A stretch of DNA of 30,067 nucleotides from a virus. The stretch covers positions 1 to 30,067 of the IMG/VR virus record IMGVR_UViG_3300037149_000088; one strand, written 5' to 3'. A model generated the notes under the pieces. It did not search any database. It was not told the origin of the DNA and saw nothing but the letters and a program-made list of their open reading frames with translations. How positions within the stretch are numbered: position 1 is the first letter of the stretch; each line of letters begins with the position of its first letter. A program made the position numbers and the translations under genes. Shown here piece after piece: positions 7,707 to 16,036 of the stretch.

Positions 7707-8360
7707 ATGCCCATCTCTGGAATCTACATCATAATAAATCCCGTCTCGGCTACCGCTTATATTGGTCAGGCTTGCGATGTCAGGAGACGATGGAATACGC
7801 ATAAGTCTATGCTGAATCGCAAGAAGCATCAAAACCCCCATCTTCAGGCGGCTTGGAATAAATATGGATCAGAAAACTTTTTGTTTGAACTTCTAGAGAC
7901 TTGCGAGGGAAAAGAAGACTTATTAGAGGCGGAGCAATTTTGGGTAGATTACCTTTCGTTTATAGGTGGGAAGCTTTACAACATCTCTTCTCCCACTTTC
8001 TCTATGCTAGGTTTTCATCACTCTGAAGAGGTGAAACGCAAGCTATCTGTTTTTCATACTGGAAATACTTGGGCCAAAGGGAATAAACTGTCTCTAGAGA
8101 CTAGGACGAAAATGTCAGAAAAAGCGTTTTCAGAGGAAACTAGACGAAATATGGCAGAAGGGCAAAGAGGGAGAATTCATTCCGCTGAAACTAAGCAGAA
8201 AATAAAATTAGCTACTTTGGGAAGAAAAGTTTCAGAGGAAACAAAAAAGAAGAGAGCCGAAACGTTAAAAAATAGATCCAGGGTTAGCAATGAGGAAACA
8301 AATCTCAAGCGTTCCATCTCTTTAAAAAATTATTGGAACAAAAAAAGAGGGGCTGAATAG
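7707..8360 (+). CDS. GIY-YIG homing endonuclease with NUMOD3-type repeats
   Basis: A 217-residue homing endonuclease. GIY is at 5-7, YIG at 18-20, and VRRRW follows. AWNKYGSENFLFELLE and then EAEQFWVDYL carry the usual conserved Asn/Tyr/Phe pattern and the catalytic Glu. From about residue 105 on, short repeats (HSEEVKRKLS, FSEETRRNMAE, HSAETKQKIK, VSEETKKKRAE) are NUMOD3-like DNA-binding modules. ATG 7707 has only a weak ribosome site. The gene is visibly more A-rich than its neighbours. Its TAG shares a G with the GTG start of the next gene, so it sits flush between two plus-strand genes with no intron around it. Confidence 0.88.
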   Translation: MPISGIYIIINPVSATAYIGQACDVRRRWNTHKSMLNRKKHQNPHLQAAWNKYGSENFLFELLETCEGKEDLLEAEQFWVDYLSFIGGKLYNISSPTFSMLGFHHSEEVKRKLSVFHTGNTWAKGNKLSLETRTKMSEKAFSEETRRNMAEGQRGRIHSAETKQKIKLATLGRKVSEETKKKRAETLKNRSRVSNEETNLKRSISLKNYWNKKRGAE

Positions 8361-8767
8361 TGAGCAAAAAGACTTATTCCGACATTGTTTGCTTGGTTCG
8401 TAACGAAATTGATTCAATACGAAAACGAGATGGGGAGTTGGCACCCTCTGCATATGTGGTTATGGAGATTGCAACACGCATGAAGAACGTCCAGCCTTGG
8501 GACGGATATGATCAGACCGCCACTCTAGCCCTCAACCTCAGAGGAGTGATTGAGGAGATTTTGAAGGGAAAGAAAAACCCCCTCCGTCAGGTCGATCCTA
8601 AGAAAACAGAGGATCCCGACATGGAAGTGATCTGGATTAGCCCAAATGAATATGATAATCTTGAGGACTCACTTGGAAGTAAACAATTAGTGGGGCGATC
8701 CGTTGACCGGTGCCCCACTTTGACCAAAAAAGAAAAACTGAAGAAGAGGCTCAAGCAAGCCAGTTAG
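8360..8767 (+). CDS. Hypothetical protein, 135 aa
   Basis: Not recognised. A hydrophilic protein with an N-terminal helix (YSDIVCLVRNEIDSIRKRD) and a helical middle, and a strongly basic C-terminus (KKEKLKKRLKQ). It has no transmembrane segment. GTG 8360 overlaps the stop of the GIY-YIG gene, so its translation may depend on the endonuclease gene being read, or the insertion may have replaced its own start region. Its TAG (8765-8767) overlaps the TAA of the convergent kinase gene (8764-8766), leaving no room for a terminator between them. Confidence 0.65.
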   Translation: MSKKTYSDIVCLVRNEIDSIRKRDGELAPSAYVVMEIATRMKNVQPWDGYDQTATLALNLRGVIEEILKGKKNPLRQVDPKKTEDPDMEVIWISPNEYDNLEDSLGSKQLVGRSVDRCPTLTKKEKLKKRLKQAS

Positions 8768-10140
8768 ACTGGATGTCCATGTGTCAATGGGTCGTGAATC
8801 CAATCTATCTTGGAATGAGAGTTACCCACCCCACCCCAATCCTCGGAGTATCGTGCTAGTCGTTGGACTAGATCTCTGAATTCAGCAAGCTCTAATGGCC
8901 CCTTCATGAGATTAACTCGTGAACAGCACAACACTAAATTTCCAGGCTCGTAACCCATGTTGGAGTCAAGCCTATCCACTGATACCTTATTCACTTCTCC
9001 TTTTGTGAATGTCATTGGTTCCTTGGTGTAAAAGCACTTTCCACCCTGCTGCTCCCAAAGATGACTCAGATAATTTCTATCTACGTTAAATGCTAAATTC
9101 CTGAGTCGTGCCCCCTGTCGTGCTATGCGTTCCACATCATCCATAGACCCGTTCTTTTCATAAAGCGCGTAATTCTTTTTGTGTGCCTCAGAGGCGCATG
9201 TGCGACATAAGCAGTGCAACATGTCCCACGATTTAGCATTCTTGTTGAAGTTGCTTAAATCTTTCCACTCATCACAGATACTACACTGTTTTTGTTCCAC
9301 CCCCCCTTCAAATCGGTGGGGGTTAGAGACCTTCCCAGCTTTTCGATGGGGCACCCCATAGTAACTCAGAATACAGCGGAACGCTGCCGAGTCATCACCC
9401 CTGACCCCTATTGCGTTGACACATCTTTCGATAGGCTCGTTGGTTTGATACAGGGTGAGGGCCGTCTTAATTCTAGCATAATCGTACCGCATGGCGGAGT
9501 CCCACCTTCCTTTGCTTATTAGGTGCGCTACTCGCTCTACGATAGAGAGATCCCCGGTTCTGACACCCAGTGTTAGGTCAGCAGGAATTCTTGAACTCTC
9601 TGTCTCTGACGAGTGACAATCCCCTGTAGGCACTGCGTCGATCCTTAGCACTCTGATAATTTTCCCACCGTGCTCTCGAATGAGATCAGCCTCATTGGTA
9701 AATCGAGTATCAGGTATCATTATCTTTCGACCGCTAACTAGGGTGGGGACTACTTGGTCCAGCCAGTAGCTACCTTGTTCCGACCGAATATACTCAGTCC
9801 CAACTATCTGTAAAAGCCCTCGTGGAGTCTTTACCACGGCCCCATGGGGCTTCACATTCAACCCCGTGATTTTTTGCAGGGCGGGAAGATACATGTCAAT
9901 GACGATTGGGAGTGGCAACTGAGCCTCTTTGCCCACGGGGTCATTCACATCATAGTCTGATAGACCAAAAACCTCCATACACAACGATTTAAGTGCGTCG
10001 GCAAAGTGCGTTACGAGAAAAGTAGCACCCTGACGACCACTCCCGACGATCAGTCTTGCCAGCGTGTCCTTCCCATGACCCTTTTCCCCAATAATTCCGT
10101 ATATCTGCCTCTCTTTTGTCTCAACCTTCTGACGCACCAT
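8764..10140 (-). CDS. Deoxynucleoside monophosphate kinase fused to an HNH endonuclease
   Basis: A 458-residue fusion. Residues 1-210 resemble the T4 gene 1-type deoxynucleoside monophosphate kinase: P-loop GEKGHGKDT (18-26), HFADALKSLCMEVFG (45-59) and IPDTRFTNEADLIREHG (142-158). This enzyme phosphorylates dNMPs for phage DNA synthesis. T4 gp1 is about 240 residues. The rest is extra. Residues 220-265 look like a DNA-binding helical module. C286/C289 and C312/C315 form a zinc-finger pattern. Residues 368-414 carry an HNH-type core (CFYTKEP, VSVDRLDSNMGYEPGN, VNLMKG). The HNH part resembles free-standing phage homing nucleases joined in frame. ATG 10140 has AAGGAGAG 6 bases upstream. No stop or frameshift separates the two halves. 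Confidence 0.8.
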   Translation of the reverse strand: MVRQKVETKERQIYGIIGEKGHGKDTLARLIVGSGRQGATFLVTHFADALKSLCMEVFGLSDYDVNDPVGKEAQLPLPIVIDMYLPALQKITGLNVKPHGAVVKTPRGLLQIVGTEYIRSEQGSYWLDQVVPTLVSGRKIMIPDTRFTNEADLIREHGGKIIRVLRIDAVPTGDCHSSETESSRIPADLTLGVRTGDLSIVERVAHLISKGRWDSAMRYDYARIKTALTLYQTNEPIERCVNAIGVRGDDSAAFRCILSYYGVPHRKAGKVSNPHRFEGGVEQKQCSICDEWKDLSNFNKNAKSWDMLHCLCRTCASEAHKKNYALYEKNGSMDDVERIARQGARLRNLAFNVDRNYLSHLWEQQGGKCFYTKEPMTFTKGEVNKVSVDRLDSNMGYEPGNLVLCCSRVNLMKGPLELAEFRDLVQRLARYSEDWGGVGNSHSKIDWIHDPLTHGHPV

Positions 10141-10200
10141 GATAGCTCTCCTTTGTAAGCGATTTGCATATTCCGTTTAAACAGTTATAACTTTTTTTCA
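10141..10200 (-). promoter_or_regulatory. Short intergenic region with two adjoining palindromes
   Basis: Between the helicase stop and the kinase start lie GTTTAAAC (10175-10182) and AGTTATAACT (10183-10192), two perfect palindromes side by side, plus a homopolymer run at 10191-10198. They could bind a regulator or supply an AT-rich promoter element (TATAAC) for the kinase gene on the minus strand. No matching -35 is obvious. The ribosome site AAGGAGAG for the kinase is at the left end of this region. Confidence 0.3.
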
Positions 10201-12939
10201 TCATTTGCACACCCCCAACTCAGTCAAAAACCTACTCGGGGCCACCCACTGTGGCTCTTTGTAAGCAAATTCAATCGCCGCAGGCACCCCAAGCACCAGT
10301 GTATCCTTAGCCCTGGTGCAGGCTACGTAAAATAGGCGTCTTTCCTCGCTGATTTCTTCATCTGAGGTGCAAAACTTGTGAGGTAGGCTCCCATCATAGA
10401 GGCCGACGACATAAACAGTCTTCCACTCCAGCCCCTTGGCCGCATGAATGGTACTGATGATGATCTTGCCCTCCCCACCTATGTCCTTTTGGTCTTGCAT
10501 CGTTAGCTGGAACACCACATCGTCAATCGTCATCTCTCTTTCAGCCATTAACGCATTGATCATTTCCTTGAGCCGCACGATATTATTCAGCTTTTGTTCA
10601 ATTTTATCCTTGTGCTTTTCATATTTCTTCTTCAAATATGTCTCATAACCAATGGCTCTGACCAAATAATCAATTGCATCAGAGGGGTCGTGAGAGCGTT
10701 TCACCAACTCATCCACAATATTGAGGTAGCCCCCAAGTTTCTGAAGCTGACTTCCTCGTAGACTCTCCACTAAGTTCCCTTCATGCTTCAGATTAGCATT
10801 CAGGAGCACCTTATCTAGTGCGGCATCTCCAACACCTCGCTTTGGCACCATACTGGACCGCCGCATGGCTGAGAAATCATGAGGGTTAGACGCGATTTTG
10901 AGGTAAGAGAGGATGTCTTTGACCTCCTCAGCCTGCAACAGTCCCATGGCCCCTCTGATGATGTAAGGGATTCGGTTTTTGACCAATTCGGTCTCAATAT
11001 CACGGACCTGAGACCCTGCACGAACCAGAATGGCGATATCCTTATATTGAACCTTTGCATTTTTGTTAAGAATCTCCACACTAATCGATTCGGCCATATC
11101 TCTGGGGGTGTTGGAGTGTCGGAGAAGAATTTGTCCATGCTCATCCTTACCCCCACGATGGGACTCCATCCGAAGGGGGATCGTATCTGTCATGAAAGTC
11201 TGAACTTTGTTCGCCAAGGTGACAATTTCAGGCACCGATCTATGGTTTCGTTCCAATTTGTAGAGCCTAGGCTGCACTCCTCGCCATTCCTTGGTATAAT
11301 TCAAGAGAATGCCAGGGTTTGCCCCATTGAATCCATAAATGGACTGATTGATATCTCCCACACAGAGCATGTTGAAGTTACCAGGGGGTAGGATAGAGTT
11401 TATCATATTCCACTGACAGTTTTTTACTACAACTCCATTAGCCACATAGGTATGATAGTTTTCGACATCCATTGAGTACACAATACCAGAATAAGGAGTC
11501 CTTTTGACACTCTTTATAACTATTCTTTTACCAGTCTCTGGAGAGGGTAGAGACATTAATCCGGGGATTAGGTTGGTGGCCCTAGTTTCACACCATCTTT
11601 TGTGTATCTTAGTTCCCCCCTCTTCTTTTGAATAGAGGGGGTAGTCAAACATACGTCCATGAGCCCTTAAACATTCCACGCCATTTCCATTTGTCTCACT
11701 AAATACTAAATGAATTAAGCTCTCATGTCTTTCTCCATTTGTGGGCTCGAATTGGGTCATAGGAATCCCATAAAGGCATGAAGTTATCTGTTCCCATGCT
11801 CGTGAGTCTTGCTTAGTTTCCACTATTTTTAAAATCCATGCCCGATCTGCCTTCTCTTCCTGAATCCTTCTTACAAACCCCCCATAGGGGCCACAGCCAA
11901 TTCTTCTATAGCCTAGAGAGCACTGCCCAACTCGGAAGCCAAAACCTTCTCTCCACATTAAATAAATAGCATAACTATCACTGTCATTTAGAGCAACATA
12001 TACTCGATGATCAGGGGTCATTTGAAGGGTTCCGCCCTCATAAGTGATGTCTATCATATCCCCATTGTACACACGCTCTCCGATAGTAATGGGAGATCCA
12101 TGCATAACTAGCTTGCCGTGTCCCCGCTCCCAAGGAACCACCCTGTCCTTATCTTTGAGAGACTCTATGGGAACCTCCTTATGCACAGTTTTGATACCAT
12201 CCATTCCTACGAGCTTGCGAATCATTGTTCCTGGAGGGTGACAAGTGTTGGTGTCCTGAGCCTCATCCATCAGCACGAAATCAAACTGCCGTTGAAGGTT
12301 GTGCAGCCATTTCTCGTCAGTTTGCCCCCTTCGAACAAATAAATGAATCATATCGTCAAAGTCCACAACAGAGTCATGTGTTTTCTGCTTTTCGTAGGCT
12401 AACCAGATCTCCAATTCCTGGTTGGACATCGCATGATACCCCGCATGGGCCACCAGAGCCTTCTGATGCACCTCGGAGGTGTAATCGACTCGAAACCCCA
12501 CCCCTCTGGCCCGATGGTAGGCCAGTTTGTCCTTGAGCAGGTAAGGGTTGAGTATGTCACCCAACTCCCTATCCTCAATCAACTTCTTCAGCATCTCTTT
12601 TTGGTCATATTCATCCAGAGGGGTGACTTTTTCATTCAGACCGAACCCTTTAGGGGCTCGTCTGATTGCACTCAATGCTAGTGAATGTATGGTCCCAATC
12701 CAGGGGTGACTTGGTTCCGCCGCCATGCCGACCCGTTCTAGAATCTCATTTGCGGCTTTGTTGGTAAAGGTCAGGGCGAGGATTCGCTTTGGGCTGACCT
12801 CATCATCTATAAGATGTTTAATCCTGGCCGTCAAAACGGTGGTTTTGCCACTCCCCGCCCCCGCACAAATGGCAGCGGGAGTTCCGATAGGGTGTAGCAC
12901 AGCGAGGCGTTGTTCGTCATTTAGAGCAGAGAAGTCCAT
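10201..12939 (-). CDS. UvrD/PcrA-type superfamily 1 DNA helicase, interrupted by an intein
   Basis: A 912-residue precursor; without the 275-residue intein the helicase is about 637 residues. All the SF1A motifs are readable: motif I AGAGSGKTT (26-34), Ia ALTFTNKAANEI, motif II DEAQDTN (225-231), motif III CVGDINQSIYGFNGA, motif IV LERNHRS, motif V STIHAAKGLEWKTVYVVGL and motif VI RRLFYVACTRAKDTLVL. This is an ATP-driven 3'-5' unwinding enzyme for replication or repair of phage DNA. The intein (residues 233-507) splits the protein two residues after motif II, so the enzyme is inactive until splicing joins Thr232 to Cys508. The ribosome site before ATG 12939 is weak. The kinase-HNH gene lies 60 bases downstream on the same strand. 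Confidence 0.9.
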   Translation of the reverse strand: MDFSALNDEQRLAVLHPIGTPAAICAGAGSGKTTVLTARIKHLIDDEVSPKRILALTFTNKAANEILERVGMAAEPSHPWIGTIHSLALSAIRRAPKGFGLNEKVTPLDEYDQKEMLKKLIEDRELGDILNPYLLKDKLAYHRARGVGFRVDYTSEVHQKALVAHAGYHAMSNQELEIWLAYEKQKTHDSVVDFDDMIHLFVRRGQTDEKWLHNLQRQFDFVLMDEAQDTNTCHPPGTMIRKLVGMDGIKTVHKEVPIESLKDKDRVVPWERGHGKLVMHGSPITIGERVYNGDMIDITYEGGTLQMTPDHRVYVALNDSDSYAIYLMWREGFGFRVGQCSLGYRRIGCGPYGGFVRRIQEEKADRAWILKIVETKQDSRAWEQITSCLYGIPMTQFEPTNGERHESLIHLVFSETNGNGVECLRAHGRMFDYPLYSKEEGGTKIHKRWCETRATNLIPGLMSLPSPETGKRIVIKSVKRTPYSGIVYSMDVENYHTYVANGVVVKNCQWNMINSILPPGNFNMLCVGDINQSIYGFNGANPGILLNYTKEWRGVQPRLYKLERNHRSVPEIVTLANKVQTFMTDTIPLRMESHRGGKDEHGQILLRHSNTPRDMAESISVEILNKNAKVQYKDIAILVRAGSQVRDIETELVKNRIPYIIRGAMGLLQAEEVKDILSYLKIASNPHDFSAMRRSSMVPKRGVGDAALDKVLLNANLKHEGNLVESLRGSQLQKLGGYLNIVDELVKRSHDPSDAIDYLVRAIGYETYLKKKYEKHKDKIEQKLNNIVRLKEMINALMAEREMTIDDVVFQLTMQDQKDIGGEGKIIISTIHAAKGLEWKTVYVVGLYDGSLPHKFCTSDEEISEERRLFYVACTRAKDTLVLGVPAAIEFAYKEPQWVAPSRFLTELGVCK
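11419..12243 (-). mobile_element. Intein within the UvrD-like helicase
   Basis: Residues 233-507 of the precursor form a complete intein. It begins with Cys233 (CHPPGTMIRKLVG, block A). It has a TPDH block B at 308-311 within GGTLQMTPDHRVYV, and a block F stretch, YSGIVYSMDVENYHTYVANG (483-502). It ends VVVKN, with Cys508 as the first residue of the C-extein. DNA checks: TGT at 12243-12241, AAC at 11421-11419, and TGT next. The residue before the terminal Asn is Lys instead of the usual His, a minority variant. Between the Hint halves, about 325-475 is an insert with no LAGLIDADG motif; its start resembles a GIY-YIG core. Confidence 0.88.
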
Positions 12940-12993
12940 ACCCAGATATTACTCAAAACTTTCCGTCTACCTATGCCTTTGGTGAGGATTCGT

Positions 12994-13857
12994 ATGATAG
13001 CAATTGCATCTGGTCGGCAGCTTGGTCCTGGGGATCTCTCGATCACCATCAGAGATGAAAACGGGGCTCCGTTCAACCCCGCGACCATTACCTTCAGTAT
13101 TTTTTCAACGGTGAACGGGGTTGAAACCCTCATGAGCCAGCCTAACCTGACCCCCCAACAAAGGTGGACAGGGGTCTATTATGTGCAAATGGCCATTCCC
13201 ACCATCTGGACCGGACAGTTCAAGCTCGTTTGGTACGTGGCCCAAAACTCAGGAGATCCCACTACCACCATTTACGAAGATTTCGAAGTAATCGAGTTCA
13301 ACCCACCCACAAATTCTGTCGAAGCGATGAGCGTCTACTTATCTATGCGTCCAGGTGTGACCCCTCAAACAGCAGAGTTGGTGATGAAGGTTCGGGAGCT
13401 TCTTTCCGATACAAACCCAGATAGAAACTATCATTTTCGTCCTCCAACTCCTGCCAAGACGGTCGCAGGTTACACCTCAAGGGTCGGCTTTATCTGGGAA
13501 GACCATACCATTATTAGAATGCTCAAGTTGGCCATTGCTCAGCTTAATACCTGGAATCCCATGAATTGGTATAACTACTCGCTGGATACCCTCCCTGTTT
13601 CCAGAGGGGGGAGTGACTGGGGAGAGGCCGCAGCTTTGGGGGCCGCAGCAAAATGCCTCTCTGCTGAGGGGGCTCGTTGGGCTGCTGAAGAATTTGGCTA
13701 TAGCCTGAATGGTGTGAGTCTAGACATCAATAAGGCTGCAACTTACCAAAATCTAGCCCAGTCTTACGATGCGGAGTTTCAGATTTGGGCTCCCCTCATT
13801 ACTGCCAATCGGCCTGCTTCTGTGGGCCTTCGTCAGAGTCGCTGGCTTCTGGGGTAA
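12994..13857 (+). CDS. Probable virion structural protein (neck/connector-like)
   Basis: A 287-residue protein, the first plus-strand gene of the virion module. I prefer ATG 12994 to the in-frame ATG 12973 because GAGGAT lies just before 12994 and nothing resembling a ribosome site precedes 12973. The first ~105 residues are strand-rich (LSITIRDENGAPFNPATITF, GQFKLVWYVA), like an Ig-like domain. The remainder is helical, with an Ala-rich stretch (EAAALGAAAKCL) and a LDINKAATYQNLAQSYDAEF helix of a kind seen in phage head-tail connector proteins. The identification as a neck protein rests on this pattern and on its position upstream of the sheath. No enzyme motif is visible. Confidence 0.5.
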   Translation: MIAIASGRQLGPGDLSITIRDENGAPFNPATITFSIFSTVNGVETLMSQPNLTPQQRWTGVYYVQMAIPTIWTGQFKLVWYVAQNSGDPTTTIYEDFEVIEFNPPTNSVEAMSVYLSMRPGVTPQTAELVMKVRELLSDTNPDRNYHFRPPTPAKTVAGYTSRVGFIWEDHTIIRMLKLAIAQLNTWNPMNWYNYSLDTLPVSRGGSDWGEAAALGAAAKCLSAEGARWAAEEFGYSLNGVSLDINKAATYQNLAQSYDAEFQIWAPLITANRPASVGLRQSRWLLG

Positions 13858-13860
13858 TCT

Positions 13861-15210
13861 ATGGCAGAGCTTCATTTCAATCATCCAGAGAATCACCGAC
13901 CCGTCATGCACATGCATACAGAGCACCCTTCTATGATTCAGAATCTCATTGTGCTTAACAGCAATTATAATGGCTCTAGGGATATTTGCTGGACCAACTC
14001 AGATGACAAGAATGTGGTTGGCTATAATATATACAGAGCGTTTGATTCTCCCACCGCATGGGCGCTCTTAAACCTAGGTAATCCTCTTCCCATCCCGTTC
14101 TATAGGGACCAGACCTCCTATCAGACTGTCACCTATACGGTGCAACCCGCTGATTGGGTAAGTTTTGGAGGGGATGGGTCGTATGTGTTTAAAATTCCGA
14201 CCGCCCCCATCTGGTCCACCCCAGTCCCTAAGAGGCACCCAACTGTGGCAAACAATCCAGGTGATGTCCAACTCACCATTGACGGTGAGTTTGTTCCGGT
14301 GGCCAGGGTGGATGGCCAAGAAGCTTTGATTTACCTCCAGCAATATGGACTCAGCGGAGGGGGGTCGGTCACGGTCCTTCCCACTACCGATTTTGTTAAA
14401 AATGAGATTACCACCCGAACCGTAACCATCACCTATTACTCCCTGCTAAATTATGTTGATATTTATCTGGCTGGGGCAGCCGGTACGAGGACATTTTATA
14501 CAGTGGTTCCAGTTATGGCCGGTGGGTATGAAGCACACAAACCAGGATTTTTCGGAACTGAAGTCAAAACCACCTATGAAATTGATAGCATGGATTATAT
14601 ATATGCTGAGATGGTCAGGAGAAACGCCTTTATTTTTGAGCAATCAGGGGAACCAGCTAACCTAATGATCCGGCGTACAAAGGGGGTGCCCTGCGGCTGT
14701 CTAGTTGCAAATGGAGAACCTCGAACTGGATGTGAGTCATGCTATGAGACCGGGATTATCGGTGGCTACTATGGCCCTTACGAGATATTGTTCATTGACC
14801 CTGATGTTGCTGCAATTCGGACTATAAATGAGGGGGGAGTCAAGGTAGAACGTGCCAGCCGCTCCTATCTTGGTCCCACTCCTATGATTGCAGCCGGAGA
14901 TTTCATTGTTCGTCGTAATGGTGAGCGATTGGTTATCTCCGATCCTATTTACAAATCCCCTCGTGGTGTTTTGTTGCAACAGGACTTTGACGTAAATCTC
15001 CTGAGCCCCAATGACACTCGTTACCTCATTCCTCTGGTCACTCCCCAGCCTCCTAATCTTCCAACCCAGATTTATGATCCTCGTTTTGTTGAAAAGCGTG
15101 AGCTTCCGGCTGAGCCGCTCACAGATCCGACTGGCCATCCTGATAAACAATGGGATAATAAGAGACGGCCAGAAGGAAGATCTGTTGTCTTCGGAAATAT
15201 CATGTTATGA
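13861..15210 (+). CDS. Probable virion structural protein with a four-Cys motif
   Basis: A 449-residue protein, mostly beta by eye. The first part (NSDDKNVVGYNIYRAFD) looks like a fibronectin type III-like domain. The middle contains further beta-rich segments. CGCLVANGEPRTGCESCYETG holds closely spaced Cys residues that could bind a zinc ion. The C-terminus is Pro-rich. There is no catalytic motif. It begins three bases after the previous stop. Its own TGA overlaps the ATG of the following GIY-YIG gene (ATGA). Likely a head-tail or tail structural component by position; the exact role is not recognised. Confidence 0.5.
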   Translation: MAELHFNHPENHRPVMHMHTEHPSMIQNLIVLNSNYNGSRDICWTNSDDKNVVGYNIYRAFDSPTAWALLNLGNPLPIPFYRDQTSYQTVTYTVQPADWVSFGGDGSYVFKIPTAPIWSTPVPKRHPTVANNPGDVQLTIDGEFVPVARVDGQEALIYLQQYGLSGGGSVTVLPTTDFVKNEITTRTVTITYYSLLNYVDIYLAGAAGTRTFYTVVPVMAGGYEAHKPGFFGTEVKTTYEIDSMDYIYAEMVRRNAFIFEQSGEPANLMIRRTKGVPCGCLVANGEPRTGCESCYETGIIGGYYGPYEILFIDPDVAAIRTINEGGVKVERASRSYLGPTPMIAAGDFIVRRNGERLVISDPIYKSPRGVLLQQDFDVNLLSPNDTRYLIPLVTPQPPNLPTQIYDPRFVEKRELPAEPLTDPTGHPDKQWDNKRRPEGRSVVFGNIML

Positions 15211-16004
15211 GATTCATTGTATATTGTATCTACAACACATTTAAACATGAGGTCTATGTGGGGTCTTCTGCTCATCATGAAAGAAGATGGAAAGAGCACA
15301 TTTATTTATTAAATACTAATAAACATCATTGTCCCCACTTACAACATTCTTGGGGTAAATATGGGGAAGATAATTTTAAATTTGAGATATTGGAAGAAAC
15401 TGAACCTTTAGATGCTGTTCTACGTCACCAAGAACAATCGTGGATGGATATGTTTAAAGACTTAGGTTATACGCTTTATAATGTTTGCCCCACGGCAGGC
15501 TCGTGTTTAGGTCAAAAGCGAGGCCCTCGTTCTGAAGAGGACAAGTTAAAAATAAGTAAAGGAAACTTCGGAAAAAAGCGGTCTGATGAGACAAAACAAA
15601 AATTAAGAATCCTTTCTACTGGTCAATCACGACACACAACTCCTCATTCAGAAGAGTCAAAACAGAAAATGAAAATAGCACATACTGGAATTATTCAATC
15701 CGATGCTACTCTAAAAAAACGGAGTGAGTCTAGTAAGGGACGAATTGATTCTGAGGAAACTCGAAGAAAAAAGAGTGAGCGCATGAAGGGGTCACACCCT
15801 TCTAATGAAACAAAACAAAAAATACGAGAAAGTCTGACTGGTCGCTGTGTCCCTGATGAAGAAAAACAAAAAATAAGTGAAAATAGTAAGGGTCGTAAGT
15901 GGGTAACCAATGGGATCAAGAACAAATTTGTCTGCTCCGCAGCCATCGACATACTGATAAAAGAAGGTTATTGGTTTGGTATCACCCAAAAACGAAGGAT
16001 TTAA
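15207..16004 (+). CDS. GIY-YIG homing endonuclease with NUMOD3-type repeats
   Basis: A 265-residue homing endonuclease. The core reads IVYCIYN...VYVGSS in place of the consensus GIY...YIG, then ERRWKEH, HSWGKYGEDNFKFEILE and HQEQSWMDMF (catalytic Glu). Eight or so short repeats follow (RSDETKQKLR, HSEESKQKMK, DSEETRRKKSE, SNETKQKIRE), each NUMOD3-like. The last ~35 residues (KWVTNGIKNKF...YWFGI) match a tail I associate with phage homing nucleases. The start overlaps the preceding structural gene by 4 bases (ATGA), so it uses that gene's translation. It is clearly A-rich compared with the structural genes on both sides, a sign of separate origin. Confidence 0.88.
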   Translation: MRFIVYCIYNTFKHEVYVGSSAHHERRWKEHIYLLNTNKHHCPHLQHSWGKYGEDNFKFEILEETEPLDAVLRHQEQSWMDMFKDLGYTLYNVCPTAGSCLGQKRGPRSEEDKLKISKGNFGKKRSDETKQKLRILSTGQSRHTTPHSEESKQKMKIAHTGIIQSDATLKKRSESSKGRIDSEETRRKKSERMKGSHPSNETKQKIRESLTGRCVPDEEKQKISENSKGRKWVTNGIKNKFVCSAAIDILIKEGYWFGITQKRRI

Positions 16005-16036
16005 AGACTACCCGTACCATATCATAGAGGTTACCC

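Noticed and set aside
14023-14034. TATAATATATAC as a late-type promoter
   Set aside because: It lies inside a structural gene in a run of Tyr/Asn/Ile codons, with no gene start after it.
15207-16004. Group I intron around a GIY-YIG gene
   Set aside because: Neighbouring genes are complete on both sides, with no split protein and no room for an intron core. The same holds for the other three.
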